Part shown: positions 15,418 through 22,302 of the stretch, in pieces | Layout: the number at the start of each line of letters is the position of its first letter | How positions within the stretch are numbered: the stretch's first letter is position 1 | From: CAWEPK01 sp049521495 | Lineage (GTDB): Bacteria; Desulfobacterota; Syntrophorhabdia; Syntrophorhabdales; WCHB1-27 | Assembly (NCBI GenBank): GCA_049521495.1 | Contig: JBEKOT010000074.1 | Coordinates: forward strand, 1-22,790 | Direction: 5' to 3' | Length of the DNA stretch: 22,790 bases | Notes under the pieces: generated by a model | What the model saw: the letters and a program-made list of their open reading frames with translations, nothing else | The model's database searches: none | Told to the model about the DNA's origin: nothing | Position numbers and translations under genes: made by a program

Positions 15418-16385
15418 AGCAAGCGCGTATGCTGGCGATTGCGGCGGCGGTTCTCGGGTTGGGCCTTTTGCCGCTCGCCCTGACGAGCAAATACCTTCTC
15501 CATCTGGTGATCATGGCGGCCATCTTCGCCATCCTGACCATGGGGCTGAACCTGATTTACGGCTACGTGGGCCAGTTGTCGCTGGGTCACACGGCCTTCT
15601 TCGGCATCGGCGCTTATACCTCCGCCCTGCTCGCGTTGCGGCTGCAAATGGGCTTCGGGTGGACGCTCTTGTCGGCTGCTATTGCGGCGGGGGCCGCCGG
15701 GATATTCATCGGCCATATTACGCTCCGCCTCCGGGAGGCATACTTCGTAATCGTCACGCTCTCTTTCTCCGAGATCATCTACCTCGTAGCGGTCAATTGG
15801 GTGGATTTTACCGGGGGGCCGATGGGACTTCCCGACGTTCCGTCGCCGGCCGGCCGGCTGCCTGGGATAGGGGCGTGGGAAATTACCTCGAAGGTCTCCT
15901 ATTATTATCTGGTCATGGCGGTGCTGCTCCCGCTGGCGCTGATCGTTTACCGGATGGTCCGCTCGCCGGTCGGCACGGCATTTGTGGCGCTCAGGGAAAA
16001 CGAGGACTTGGCGACGTCGGTCGGGATCGGCGCCTACCGGTACGCAATGATCGCCTTCGTCACCGGGGCGATCTTCGCCGGCCTGGGCGGGAGCCTCTAC
16101 GCCCATTACGTCGGCTTTATCAGCCCCGAGGTCTTCACCTTCCACTACATGATCATCATGCTGGTCATGGCGATCATGGGGGGGCTGGGGACGATCTCCG
16201 GCCCGATCGTCGGGTCGATCCTCTTCACGCTGATCCCGGAGTATCTGCGCGTCGCCGAGAAGCTGCGGGAGCCCATCTTCGGGGCGATCCTGATGGTCTC
16301 GATCATCTTCATGCCCCAGGGCATCGTGCCGCTCGTCGGCCGGCTCTGGCGCGCTCTTCGGAGGCGACCCCTTGAGACTCGTTGA
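15414..16385 (+). CDS. livM: Branched-chain amino-acid-type ABC transporter permease LivM
   Basis: 323-aa permease with eight or nine hydrophobic helices. LivM hallmarks are LNLIYGYVGQLSLGHTAFFG and the GAYTSALLALRL run that follows, the loop FVALRENEDLATSVGI, and GGLGTISGPIVGS near the end. Start TTG 15414 overlaps the livH stop by four bases, so translation is probably coupled; its 3' end overlaps livG by 14 bases. Isoleucine is nearly always ATC or ATT here (ATA seen only about twice), in contrast to the kor genes. Confidence 0.93.
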   Translation: MKQARMLAIAAAVLGLGLLPLALTSKYLLHLVIMAAIFAILTMGLNLIYGYVGQLSLGHTAFFGIGAYTSALLALRLQMGFGWTLLSAAIAAGAAGIFIGHITLRLREAYFVIVTLSFSEIIYLVAVNWVDFTGGPMGLPDVPSPAGRLPGIGAWEITSKVSYYYLVMAVLLPLALIVYRMVRSPVGTAFVALRENEDLATSVGIGAYRYAMIAFVTGAIFAGLGGSLYAHYVGFISPEVFTFHYMIIMLVMAIMGGLGTISGPIVGSILFTLIPEYLRVAEKLREPIFGAILMVSIIFMPQGIVPLVGRLWRALRRRPLETR

Positions 16386-17142
16386 AGTGCAAGACCTCTC
16401 CATTTGCTTCGGCGGACTGTGGGCGGTACGCGACCTTGCCCTGACTCTCGATGAGCGGGAGATCCTGGGGGTGATCGGCCCCAACGGGGCGGGCAAGACG
16501 ACATTTTTCAACCTGATCAGCGGCTTTCTCAAGCCCACCCGGGGGAGGCTCCTTTTCAGGGACCAGGATATTACGGGCCTGGAGCCTTACCGGATCGCCA
16601 AGTTAGGCATCGTCCGGACCTTCCAGTCCACCAAGGTCTTCCCGAACCTGACGGTCCTGCAGGGGGTAAGGGCGGGCTGCCATCAAAGGGTCCATAGCTC
16701 GTGGAAGGATATCATTTTCCGGAGCCGTGCCTTTCGCGAGGAGGATCGCCGCATCGCCGCCGAGGCTCTGGCCCTGCTCGAATTCACGGGCCTGGCCGCC
16801 CGCCGGGATGCGCTGGCGAAGGACCTGTCCTATGGCGAGCAGCGACTTCTGGAAGTCGCAGTGGCGCTCGGCGCTCAGCCCAAGGTTCTGCTTCTCGACG
16901 AGCCGGCGGCGGGCATGAACCCGGACGAGACCAACCGCATGGTCGATCTGGTGACCCGTATCCGGGCACAAGGGATCGCGGTAATGCTGGTCGAGCACAA
17001 TATGTACATGGTGATGGGCATCTCCGATCGTGTCGTGTGCTTGAACTACGGCCAAAAGATCGCCGAGGGGACGCCGCAGGAGATCCGGTGCCACCGGGAC
17101 GTCGTCGATGCCTACCTGGGTCAGGGGGCTGCCTGTGCTTAG
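16372..17142 (+). CDS. livG: Branched-chain amino-acid-type ABC transporter ATP-binding protein LivG
   Basis: 256-aa ABC ATPase. Walker A is GPNGAGKTT (about residues 36-44), the signature region is LSYGEQRLLEVAVAL, Walker B is VLLLDEPAAGMNP, and the switch His is in LVEHNM. The signature is the LivG variant (LSYGEQR) rather than LSGGQ. The short C-terminal extension ending RDVVDAYLGQ is typical of LivG. Start TTG 16372 lies inside the end of livM. None of the 15 isoleucine codons is ATA. Confidence 0.93.
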   Translation: MRLVEVQDLSICFGGLWAVRDLALTLDEREILGVIGPNGAGKTTFFNLISGFLKPTRGRLLFRDQDITGLEPYRIAKLGIVRTFQSTKVFPNLTVLQGVRAGCHQRVHSSWKDIIFRSRAFREEDRRIAAEALALLEFTGLAARRDALAKDLSYGEQRLLEVAVALGAQPKVLLLDEPAAGMNPDETNRMVDLVTRIRAQGIAVMLVEHNMYMVMGISDRVVCLNYGQKIAEGTPQEIRCHRDVVDAYLGQGAACA

Positions 17143-17839
17143 GCTAACGCAGGTAGAGGCCCGTTATGGGAAGATCGATGTCCTGAAGAAGATCGATCTC
17201 GAGGTCCGCCGGGGAGAGCTCGTGACGCTCCTCGGGGCTAACGGCGCCGGGAAAAGTACGACCCTCCGGGCCATTTCAGGGCTGATCGCCCCTACCGGCG
17301 GCAAGATCGAGTTCATGGGTCGGGAGATCCACAGGCTCAAGCCGCAGGCGATCGTAGGGCTTGGCATTGCCCACTGCCCGGAAGGAAGGAAGATCTGGCC
17401 CGAGATGACCGTCGAGGAGCACCTGCAGATGGGTGCCTATTCCTGGTATTCCGGGAAGAAGGTGCGGCAGGAGATGGACCGGATCTTCGGCAACTTTGCG
17501 GTCCTCAAGGAGCGCCGCCGCCAGATGGCGGGGACGCTCTCCGGCGGCGAGCAGCAGATGCTGGCGATCGGCCGGGCGCTCATGGCCCGGCCTGCCCTGC
17601 TGCTCCTCGATGAGCCCTCGCTGGGACTGGCGCCCCTCATGGTGGAGAGGACGGCAGCGATCATTCGCGATATCCACCGCGGCGGGACGACCGTCCTCCT
17701 CGTGGAGCAGAACCTTCACCTGGCGCTCCGGATGGCGGACCGTGGGTACGTGATGGAGATCGGGAGGATCGTCCTTTCAGGGGCGGCCGGTGATCTCCTC
17801 GGCAACGAGCATGTGAAGAAGGCCTATCTGGGAGGATAG
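17135..17839 (+). CDS. livF: Branched-chain amino-acid-type ABC transporter ATP-binding protein LivF
   Basis: 234-aa ABC ATPase. Walker A is GANGAGKST, signature LSGGEQQMLAIGRAL, Walker B LLLLDEPSLGLAP, and the H-loop region LLVEQNLHLAL, with Gln before Asn as usual in LivF. The segment GIAHCPEGRKIWPEMTVEEHL, with its PEGR motif, is LivF-typical. GTG 17135 is chosen because GGGGG lies six bases upstream and the protein starts directly with LRLTQVEARYG; an ATG at 17108 in frame would sit further inside livG. No ATA among 16 isoleucine codons. Last gene of the transporter set. Confidence 0.92.
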   Translation: MLRLTQVEARYGKIDVLKKIDLEVRRGELVTLLGANGAGKSTTLRAISGLIAPTGGKIEFMGREIHRLKPQAIVGLGIAHCPEGRKIWPEMTVEEHLQMGAYSWYSGKKVRQEMDRIFGNFAVLKERRRQMAGTLSGGEQQMLAIGRALMARPALLLLDEPSLGLAPLMVERTAAIIRDIHRGGTTVLLVEQNLHLALRMADRGYVMEIGRIVLSGAAGDLLGNEHVKKAYLGG

Positions 17840-17844
17840 AACGA

Positions 17845-18381
17845 GTGTTGGAGATAGCGCTGCAATCCTTCGGGAGGGAAGATTTCGAACGGCTCATCGG
17901 TTGGGTCGGCTCCCCCGAGTTCCTGCTCCAGTGGGCCGGGCCGATCTTCCAGTTCCCGCTGGACGCCCCCCAGCTCGAGAGTTACTTGGCCGCAGCAGCA
18001 GGGAAGCCGCCAGGCAGGCGGATTTTCAAGGCCGTTTCCGGCGGGCAGGTCATAGGCCATATCGAGCTCGACGACGTCGACCGGCGCAACGGTTCGGGCC
18101 GGATGGCCCGCGTGCTCGTCGGTGAAGCCTGGAGGGGCCGGGGCGCGGGGCGCGGGATGGTGCGGGCGCTTTTGGGATTGGGCTTCGGTGAAATGGGGTT
18201 GCACCGGATCGATCTCGTGGTCTTCGATTTCAACCAGGCGGCGATCGCCTGCTACGAGAAAGCGGGTTTCGTGCGGGAGGGACACATCCGGGAAGCCCGC
18301 CGCATGGGTGACGGCTACTGGAGTCTCTATCTGATGAGCATGCTTGAGGACGAATGGAGGAACGGACTCCGGACCCGGTGA
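17845..18381 (+). CDS. GNAT-family N-acetyltransferase (RimJ/RimL-like)
   Basis: 178-aa acetyltransferase. The acetyl-CoA pyrophosphate loop is RGRGAGRGMVRALLGLGF (motif A, RxxGxG-type), followed by LHRIDLVVFDFNQAAIACYEKAGFV (motif B), the classical GNAT pattern with the FN-AI-CYEKAGF end. It resembles RimJ/RimL-type enzymes that acetylate protein N-termini or small amines. GTG 17845 has GGGAGG ten bases upstream; TTG 17848 is an alternative. It starts 5 bases after livF and so probably shares its transcript, between the transporter and the Mo enzyme genes. Substrate and link to the pathway are unknown. Confidence 0.85.
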   Translation: MLEIALQSFGREDFERLIGWVGSPEFLLQWAGPIFQFPLDAPQLESYLAAAAGKPPGRRIFKAVSGGQVIGHIELDDVDRRNGSGRMARVLVGEAWRGRGAGRGMVRALLGLGFGEMGLHRIDLVVFDFNQAAIACYEKAGFVREGHIREARRMGDGYWSLYLMSMLEDEWRNGLRTR

Positions 18382-18421
18382 TAAACGGACGCGAGGCGGG
18401 AGCGGGAGGAGGAAGGATGAA

Positions 18422-18910
18422 ATGAAAGGAAATCAGATGGCCGTGCCATTGAACCTATGGGTCAACGGGGACCCCGTGCAATCCTTCGTCCGCGAGGATG
18501 AGACGCTTCTGGATCTGCTGCGGGATCGCCTGGCCCTGACGGGGACCAAGCACGGCTGCGGCGAGGGCCAGTGCGGTCATTGTACGGTCCTCCTGAACGG
18601 AAAGGCCGTTAACAGCTGCCTGACGCTGGCCCTGGAAGCCGAAGGCGGTCGGGTTTTGACGATTGAGGGTTTGGCACAGGGGGACCACCTCCATCCGGTC
18701 CAGAAGGCCTTCGTGGAGGCGGGCGCCATCCAGTGCGGCTACTGCACACCGGGTATGGTCATGGCCGTCTATGCCCTCCTCCAGGAGAACCCGCACCCCA
18801 GTGAGGAAGAGATACGGGAGGGGATCAAGGGTGTCATGTGCCGCTGCACGGGGTACTACAAGATCATGGAGGCGGTCAGGCGGGCCGCCTTTGAGCCGGA
18901 GGCCAAATGA
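18422..18910 (+). CDS. hcrC: 4-hydroxybenzoyl-CoA reductase-like gamma subunit, 2x[2Fe-2S]
   Basis: 162-aa iron-sulfur subunit of a xanthine oxidase-family enzyme. C46, C51, C54 and C66 bind the N-terminal [2Fe-2S] cluster (HGCGEGQCGHCTV), and C105, C108, C140 and C142 bind the second (QCGYCTPGM, VMCRCTGY). It is followed immediately by beta and alpha genes, and the three lengths (162, 319 and 761 aa) match HcrC, HcrB and HcrA closely. ATG 18422 is favoured, with AGGAGGAAGG upstream. An ATG five bases earlier opens only ATG-AAA-TGA. The stop overlaps the beta-gene start as ATGA. It carries electrons from the beta subunit to the Mo site. Confidence 0.85.
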   Translation: MKGNQMAVPLNLWVNGDPVQSFVREDETLLDLLRDRLALTGTKHGCGEGQCGHCTVLLNGKAVNSCLTLALEAEGGRVLTIEGLAQGDHLHPVQKAFVEAGAIQCGYCTPGMVMAVYALLQENPHPSEEEIREGIKGVMCRCTGYYKIMEAVRRAAFEPEAK

Positions 18911-19866
18911 AGGAAACGTCGTTTATCGCAGCCCGGAGCGTGGCCGAGGCCTGTCGTCTTCTCCAGGAGCATCCCCAATCGGTGCCGATGGCAGGCGGGA
19001 CGGACCTTCTTGTATTGAAGAATTTCAAGCTTATCAGTCCCCGGCCGATCGTCTACCTGAAATCCATCCCCGGACTTTCCACGGTCCGGCCGGAAAAAGA
19101 GGGATGGGTCGCCATCGGAGCGCTCGCCACACTGGATGAAATCGTGAAACATCCGTCGATTCGGCAGGGCGTTCCGCTGCTGGCCCGGGCCGCAGCCGGA
19201 GTCGCCTCGCCGCAGATCCGCAATAAGGCGACCCTGGGAGGAAACCTCTGCCTCAACAGTCGGTGCTGGTTCTATAACCGCTCCCCTTTCTGGCGGGCCG
19301 AATTCCCTCACTGTCGCAAGGCCTCCGGCGGCGACAAATGTTACGTAATGCCGAAGAGCCGCAAAGGCTGCTTCGCCCTGCAGTCGGGGGATACGGGAGG
19401 GACGCTTGTGGCGCTCGGCGCCAAGTTGCGCCTCGTCTCCGCCGCCAGTGAGCGGGTGATCGACGTCGAGGATTTCTATCTGGGCGACGGCATCCGCTAT
19501 CTGGACTTGAAGGCCGGAGAAATCCTGACAGAGATCCTTCTTCCTCCGCCGGGCCAGGCAGGTGCCTTCGTCAAGTTCCGGCCGCAGGACAACATGGACT
19601 TTGCCACCTTCACTCTTGCGGTCGTCCCCCCGGTGAGCGGAGCAGGGGCGCGCATCGTATTGGGCTGCGCGGCCAGCCGACCCCTGCGGGCGCGAGGGGC
19701 CGAAGAAATGCTGGATGCGGGAGCACCGGCTGAGGATGTTGCCCGGAAAACGGCGGAAGAGGCGCGCCTGGTCTCCTTCGTCCGCGGGCCGGTTGATTTC
19801 AAGAAGCAGGTGATTGCCGCCAAGATGGCTGATGTCCTTGCCGGCCTCAAGAGCCAACCCCGATAG
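18907..19866 (+). CDS. hcrB: 4-hydroxybenzoyl-CoA reductase-like beta subunit, FAD plus [4Fe-4S]
   Basis: 319-aa flavin subunit. FAD-binding motifs are MAGGTDLLV (28-36) and ATLGGNLCLN (108-117). Directly after, at residues 115-160, there is an insertion rich in Cys: C120, C136, C145 and C155 (also C115), in CWFYNRSPFWRAEFPHC, GGDKC and RKGC. Ordinary xanthine dehydrogenase and CO dehydrogenase flavin subunits lack this insertion. It is the hallmark of 4-hydroxybenzoyl-CoA reductase beta subunits, where it holds an extra [4Fe-4S] cluster that lets ferredoxin feed electrons inward. This makes reductive removal of a ring hydroxyl from an aryl-CoA much more likely than oxidative hydroxylation. 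It overlaps hcrC by 4 bases; hcrA follows after 14. The exact CoA ester reduced is not proven. Confidence 0.85.
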   Translation: MKETSFIAARSVAEACRLLQEHPQSVPMAGGTDLLVLKNFKLISPRPIVYLKSIPGLSTVRPEKEGWVAIGALATLDEIVKHPSIRQGVPLLARAAAGVASPQIRNKATLGGNLCLNSRCWFYNRSPFWRAEFPHCRKASGGDKCYVMPKSRKGCFALQSGDTGGTLVALGAKLRLVSAASERVIDVEDFYLGDGIRYLDLKAGEILTEILLPPPGQAGAFVKFRPQDNMDFATFTLAVVPPVSGAGARIVLGCAASRPLRARGAEEMLDAGAPAEDVARKTAEEARLVSFVRGPVDFKKQVIAAKMADVLAGLKSQPR

Positions 19867-19880
19867 GAGGAAGGATCCCC

Positions 19881-22166
19881 ATGGAGGAGTTTACTACCAT
19901 CGGCAAAAGGGTGCCTCATCCGGACTCGGTTTCTAAAGTCACGGGGAGGGCGCAGTTTACCACCGACCTGGTCTTGCCGGGCATGCTGGCCGGCAAGATC
20001 CTCCGTTCTACACGCCACCACGCACGCCTGGTCCACCTCGATGCGGCACCGGCGCTGAAGGTCCCCGGCGTCAAGGCGGTGATCACGGCCAAGGACCTGC
20101 CTCCTGTGGTCTATGGCTTTGGCGACCGCCGGGCGGACATGACCGTCTTTGCTGCCGACCGGGTGCGCTACAAGGGCGACGAGATCGCAGCCGTGGCCGC
20201 CATAGACGAGGATACCGCGGCCGAGGCGCTGGAACGGATCGTCGTGGAATACGAAGACCTTCCCGCCGTCTTCGACCCGGAGGAGGCTGTCGCCGAAGGC
20301 GCGCCCCAACTGCACGACGACTCGCCCGGCAACATTGGGGTGCGCATCCTTATCGACAAAGGCGATATGGACCGGGCGCTCGCCGAGGCGTACCTCGTGC
20401 GGGAGGACCGCTTCGACACACAGCGGGTCCACCAGTGCTACTCCGAGCCCTATGCCTGCGTGGTCGACTGGGCCCTTACGAACAGGATCACCCTCTACAC
20501 GGGGACGATGAGCGCCTCAGGCTTGCAGATCATGCTCTCAAGGGTGCTGCAGGTCCCGGCCGGCCACGTCCGGGTAGTCCAGTGCCACACCGGGGGATCC
20601 TTCGGCAGCAAGGTCGTTTTGAATTCCATCTACCCCGCATCGGCCGTCCTTTCGCGTATCACGGGCCGTCCGGTGAAGATGGTCTACACCCGCGAGGAGG
20701 AGTATTTCGCCGGCCGTCCCCGGTTCGCCGGCCGTTACTACGTGAAGACGGCCGTCAGGAAGGACGGCACGATCCTGGGACGGGAGCTGAACTTCTACTA
20801 CGACGCCGGGGCATACTGCGACATGGCCGCAGCGATGATCATCGTCTGCTCCCACCGCAACGACAACGTCTACCGCATCCCGGCCATCCGGACCGATGCC
20901 AAACTGGTCTACACGAATAAGAGCCCTGTGGGTGCCTACCGCGGCTACGGCAACCCGCAGAACACATTCGCCTTCGACTCGCAGCTCGACATGATCGCCG
21001 AGGAACTCGGCATCGACCCGGCCGAGATCCGGCGGAGGAACGCCACCCGCTCCGGGGACACGACGGTCCACGGCTGGAAGATATCGAGCTGCGGCCTGAC
21101 GGAAGCGATCGATCGGATCGTCCAATCCTCCGGTTGGAATCAAAAGAGGGGTAAACAGCGCGAGCGCAAGCGCGGCATCGGCATGGCCTGCACGATCCAC
21201 GAGGTTGACGACCGCCACTCCGACGCCTTTGCCGGCAGCAACGCCTACGTGGAGATTCTGCAGGACGGCGACGTTATGATATACTCCGGCGAGGGGGAAT
21301 ACGGCCAGGGGAGGGACACGATCTTCCGCCAACTGGCCGCCGAAATCCTGGGCGTTCCCTTTGAATCCGTCCGCACTCTTTTGCCCGACACCGACATTAC
21401 CCCATATTCGCTGGGTCCCTGGGGCTCTCGGGTGACCTATTCCGGCGGCCTGGCCGTCGTCCGGGCGGCGGAGGACGCGAAAAGGATTCTTCTCGAGGAG
21501 GCGGGGGAGATGCTGGGGGCGAACCCGGCCAACCTTGCTGTGCGAGAGGGAAAGATATACATACAGGGCATGCCCGAACCCAGGACGACGCTCGCGGATG
21601 TCGCCCACTTCGCCCTCTTCCACAAGAAGGGGAAGCGGATCCGCGGGAGCGGTCAGGACGAGCCCGACACGACAAAAATGGAACCGACCCAACAGAGCAA
21701 CCCTTGCTCCACTTACTCCTTTGCGGCCCAGGCTGTGGAGGTAGAGGTGAACGAACGGACCGGGGAGATCAAGATACTTAAGGTCTGGGCAGGCAACGAT
21801 GGCGGCAATATCCTCAACCCGGTGGGAGCGGAGGGGCAGATCGAAGGACAGGTCCTGCAGGGGCTGGGCTTTGCCAAAACGGAGGAGATGGTCTACCGTG
21901 ACGGCCACCTGATGAATCCCGATTTCATGACCTCTGGGACGGTCGGACCGGCCGAGGCGCCGCCGCTGTCGATTTTCTTTACCGAAACGTATGACCCCTT
22001 CGGCCCCTTCGGGGCCAAAGGGGTGGCCGAAGTGGCGGCGCCGCCGGCAGCTGCGGCCCTGGCGAACGCTGTCTATGACGCCATCGGCGTACGCCTGACA
22101 AAGCTTCCGCTGTCGCCGGACAACGTTCTGGCGGCGATCACCGAAAAACGGAAGCAAGGAAGATAA
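19881..22166 (+). CDS. hcrA: 4-hydroxybenzoyl-CoA reductase-like alpha (molybdopterin) subunit
   Basis: 761-aa molybdopterin subunit. The hammerhead domain begins at SVSKVTGRAQFTTDLVLPGM. Mo-cofactor motifs are TGGSFGSKVV, VGAYRGYGNPQ, GEYGQGRDTIFRQ and, near the C-terminus, FGAKGVAE with Glu at about residue 717, the position of the active-site Glu of the family (usually KGxGE, here KGVAE). It is full length, unlike the paralogue at 10925, with which it shares HRNDNVYRIPAIRTDAKLVY-type and SCGLTEAI segments. RBS AGGAGGAAGG precedes ATG. It is the third gene of hcrCBA; the product would hold the Mo site that dehydroxylates 4-hydroxybenzoyl-CoA or a close analogue. Isoleucine is mostly ATC (about 6 ATA in about 45). 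Confidence 0.87.
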   Translation: MEEFTTIGKRVPHPDSVSKVTGRAQFTTDLVLPGMLAGKILRSTRHHARLVHLDAAPALKVPGVKAVITAKDLPPVVYGFGDRRADMTVFAADRVRYKGDEIAAVAAIDEDTAAEALERIVVEYEDLPAVFDPEEAVAEGAPQLHDDSPGNIGVRILIDKGDMDRALAEAYLVREDRFDTQRVHQCYSEPYACVVDWALTNRITLYTGTMSASGLQIMLSRVLQVPAGHVRVVQCHTGGSFGSKVVLNSIYPASAVLSRITGRPVKMVYTREEEYFAGRPRFAGRYYVKTAVRKDGTILGRELNFYYDAGAYCDMAAAMIIVCSHRNDNVYRIPAIRTDAKLVYTNKSPVGAYRGYGNPQNTFAFDSQLDMIAEELGIDPAEIRRRNATRSGDTTVHGWKISSCGLTEAIDRIVQSSGWNQKRGKQRERKRGIGMACTIHEVDDRHSDAFAGSNAYVEILQDGDVMIYSGEGEYGQGRDTIFRQLAAEILGVPFESVRTLLPDTDITPYSLGPWGSRVTYSGGLAVVRAAEDAKRILLEEAGEMLGANPANLAVREGKIYIQGMPEPRTTLADVAHFALFHKKGKRIRGSGQDEPDTTKMEPTQQSNPCSTYSFAAQAVEVEVNERTGEIKILKVWAGNDGGNILNPVGAEGQIEGQVLQGLGFAKTEEMVYRDGHLMNPDFMTSGTVGPAEAPPLSIFFTETYDPFGPFGAKGVAEVAAPPAAAALANAVYDAIGVRLTKLPLSPDNVLAAITEKRKQGR

Positions 22167-22167
22167 C

Positions 22168-22287
22168 ATGGGTGTATTCGGTGAACGGCTCCGCCGCACA
22201 TCGATGGAACGGCGGAGATCAACAAAAAAAATGGAAAAGGATTGTCACGCCTTTTTAGCGACGGGAGGCCGAACTTACGGCCTCTAA
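22168..22287 (+). pseudogene. Degenerate second copy (B) of the small-ORF element
   Basis: Starting two bases after the hcrA stop, ATG 22168 opens a 39-codon frame (MGVFGERLRRTSMERRRSTK...). In the raw sequence its second half is out of register with copy A. Removing one A from the A-run at 22224-22231 and one T from the T-run near 22255 restores KWKRIVTPFSDGRPNLRPL, clearly the same peptide as KWRRIVTYFSDRRPELCVL of copy A. It is therefore either a decaying copy or one hit by two homopolymer sequencing errors. It is followed within 16 bases by another binding-protein gene, as copy A is followed by livK. Function unknown. Confidence 0.5.
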
Positions 22288-22290
22288 CAA
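22227..22290 (+). repeat. Imperfect direct repeat, copy B (partner at 13235-13299)
   Basis: Begins AAAAATGGAAAAGGATTGTC and ends TAACAA, roughly 70-75% identical by eye to copy A about 9 kb upstream. The two copies bracket the livKHMGF-GNAT-hcrCBA block, which also has distinct codon usage. Confidence 0.65.
22265..22284 (+). promoter_or_regulatory. Perfect hairpin before the third binding-protein gene
   Basis: GAGGCCG (22265-22271) and CGGCCTC (22278-22284) form a perfect 7-bp stem with a six-base loop AACTTA. It is 18 bases before the ATG at 22303 and just upstream of the AAAGGGGG ribosome binding site. No T-run follows, so a role in mRNA stability, translation or attenuation is more likely than simple termination. 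Copy A of the repeat does not conserve this stem well. Confidence 0.4.
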
Positions 22291-22302
22291 AGGGGGTATA
22301 AT

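Noticed and set aside
15330..16538. 402-codon minus-strand frame opposite livM
   Set aside because: Shadow of livM; extremely rich in Arg, Asp and Gln, with no membrane or enzyme motif.
20538..22199. 553-codon minus-strand frame opposite hcrA
   Set aside because: Shadow frame produced by the codon bias of the + strand gene; low-complexity Arg/Val/Asp-rich translation with no family motif.
13183..22290. Repeats A and B as ends of a transposon or integrative element
   Set aside because: No transposase, integrase, tRNA target, terminal inverted repeats or target duplication is visible. The copies are too diverged for recent mobile-element ends. They are kept only as boundaries of a possible cassette.
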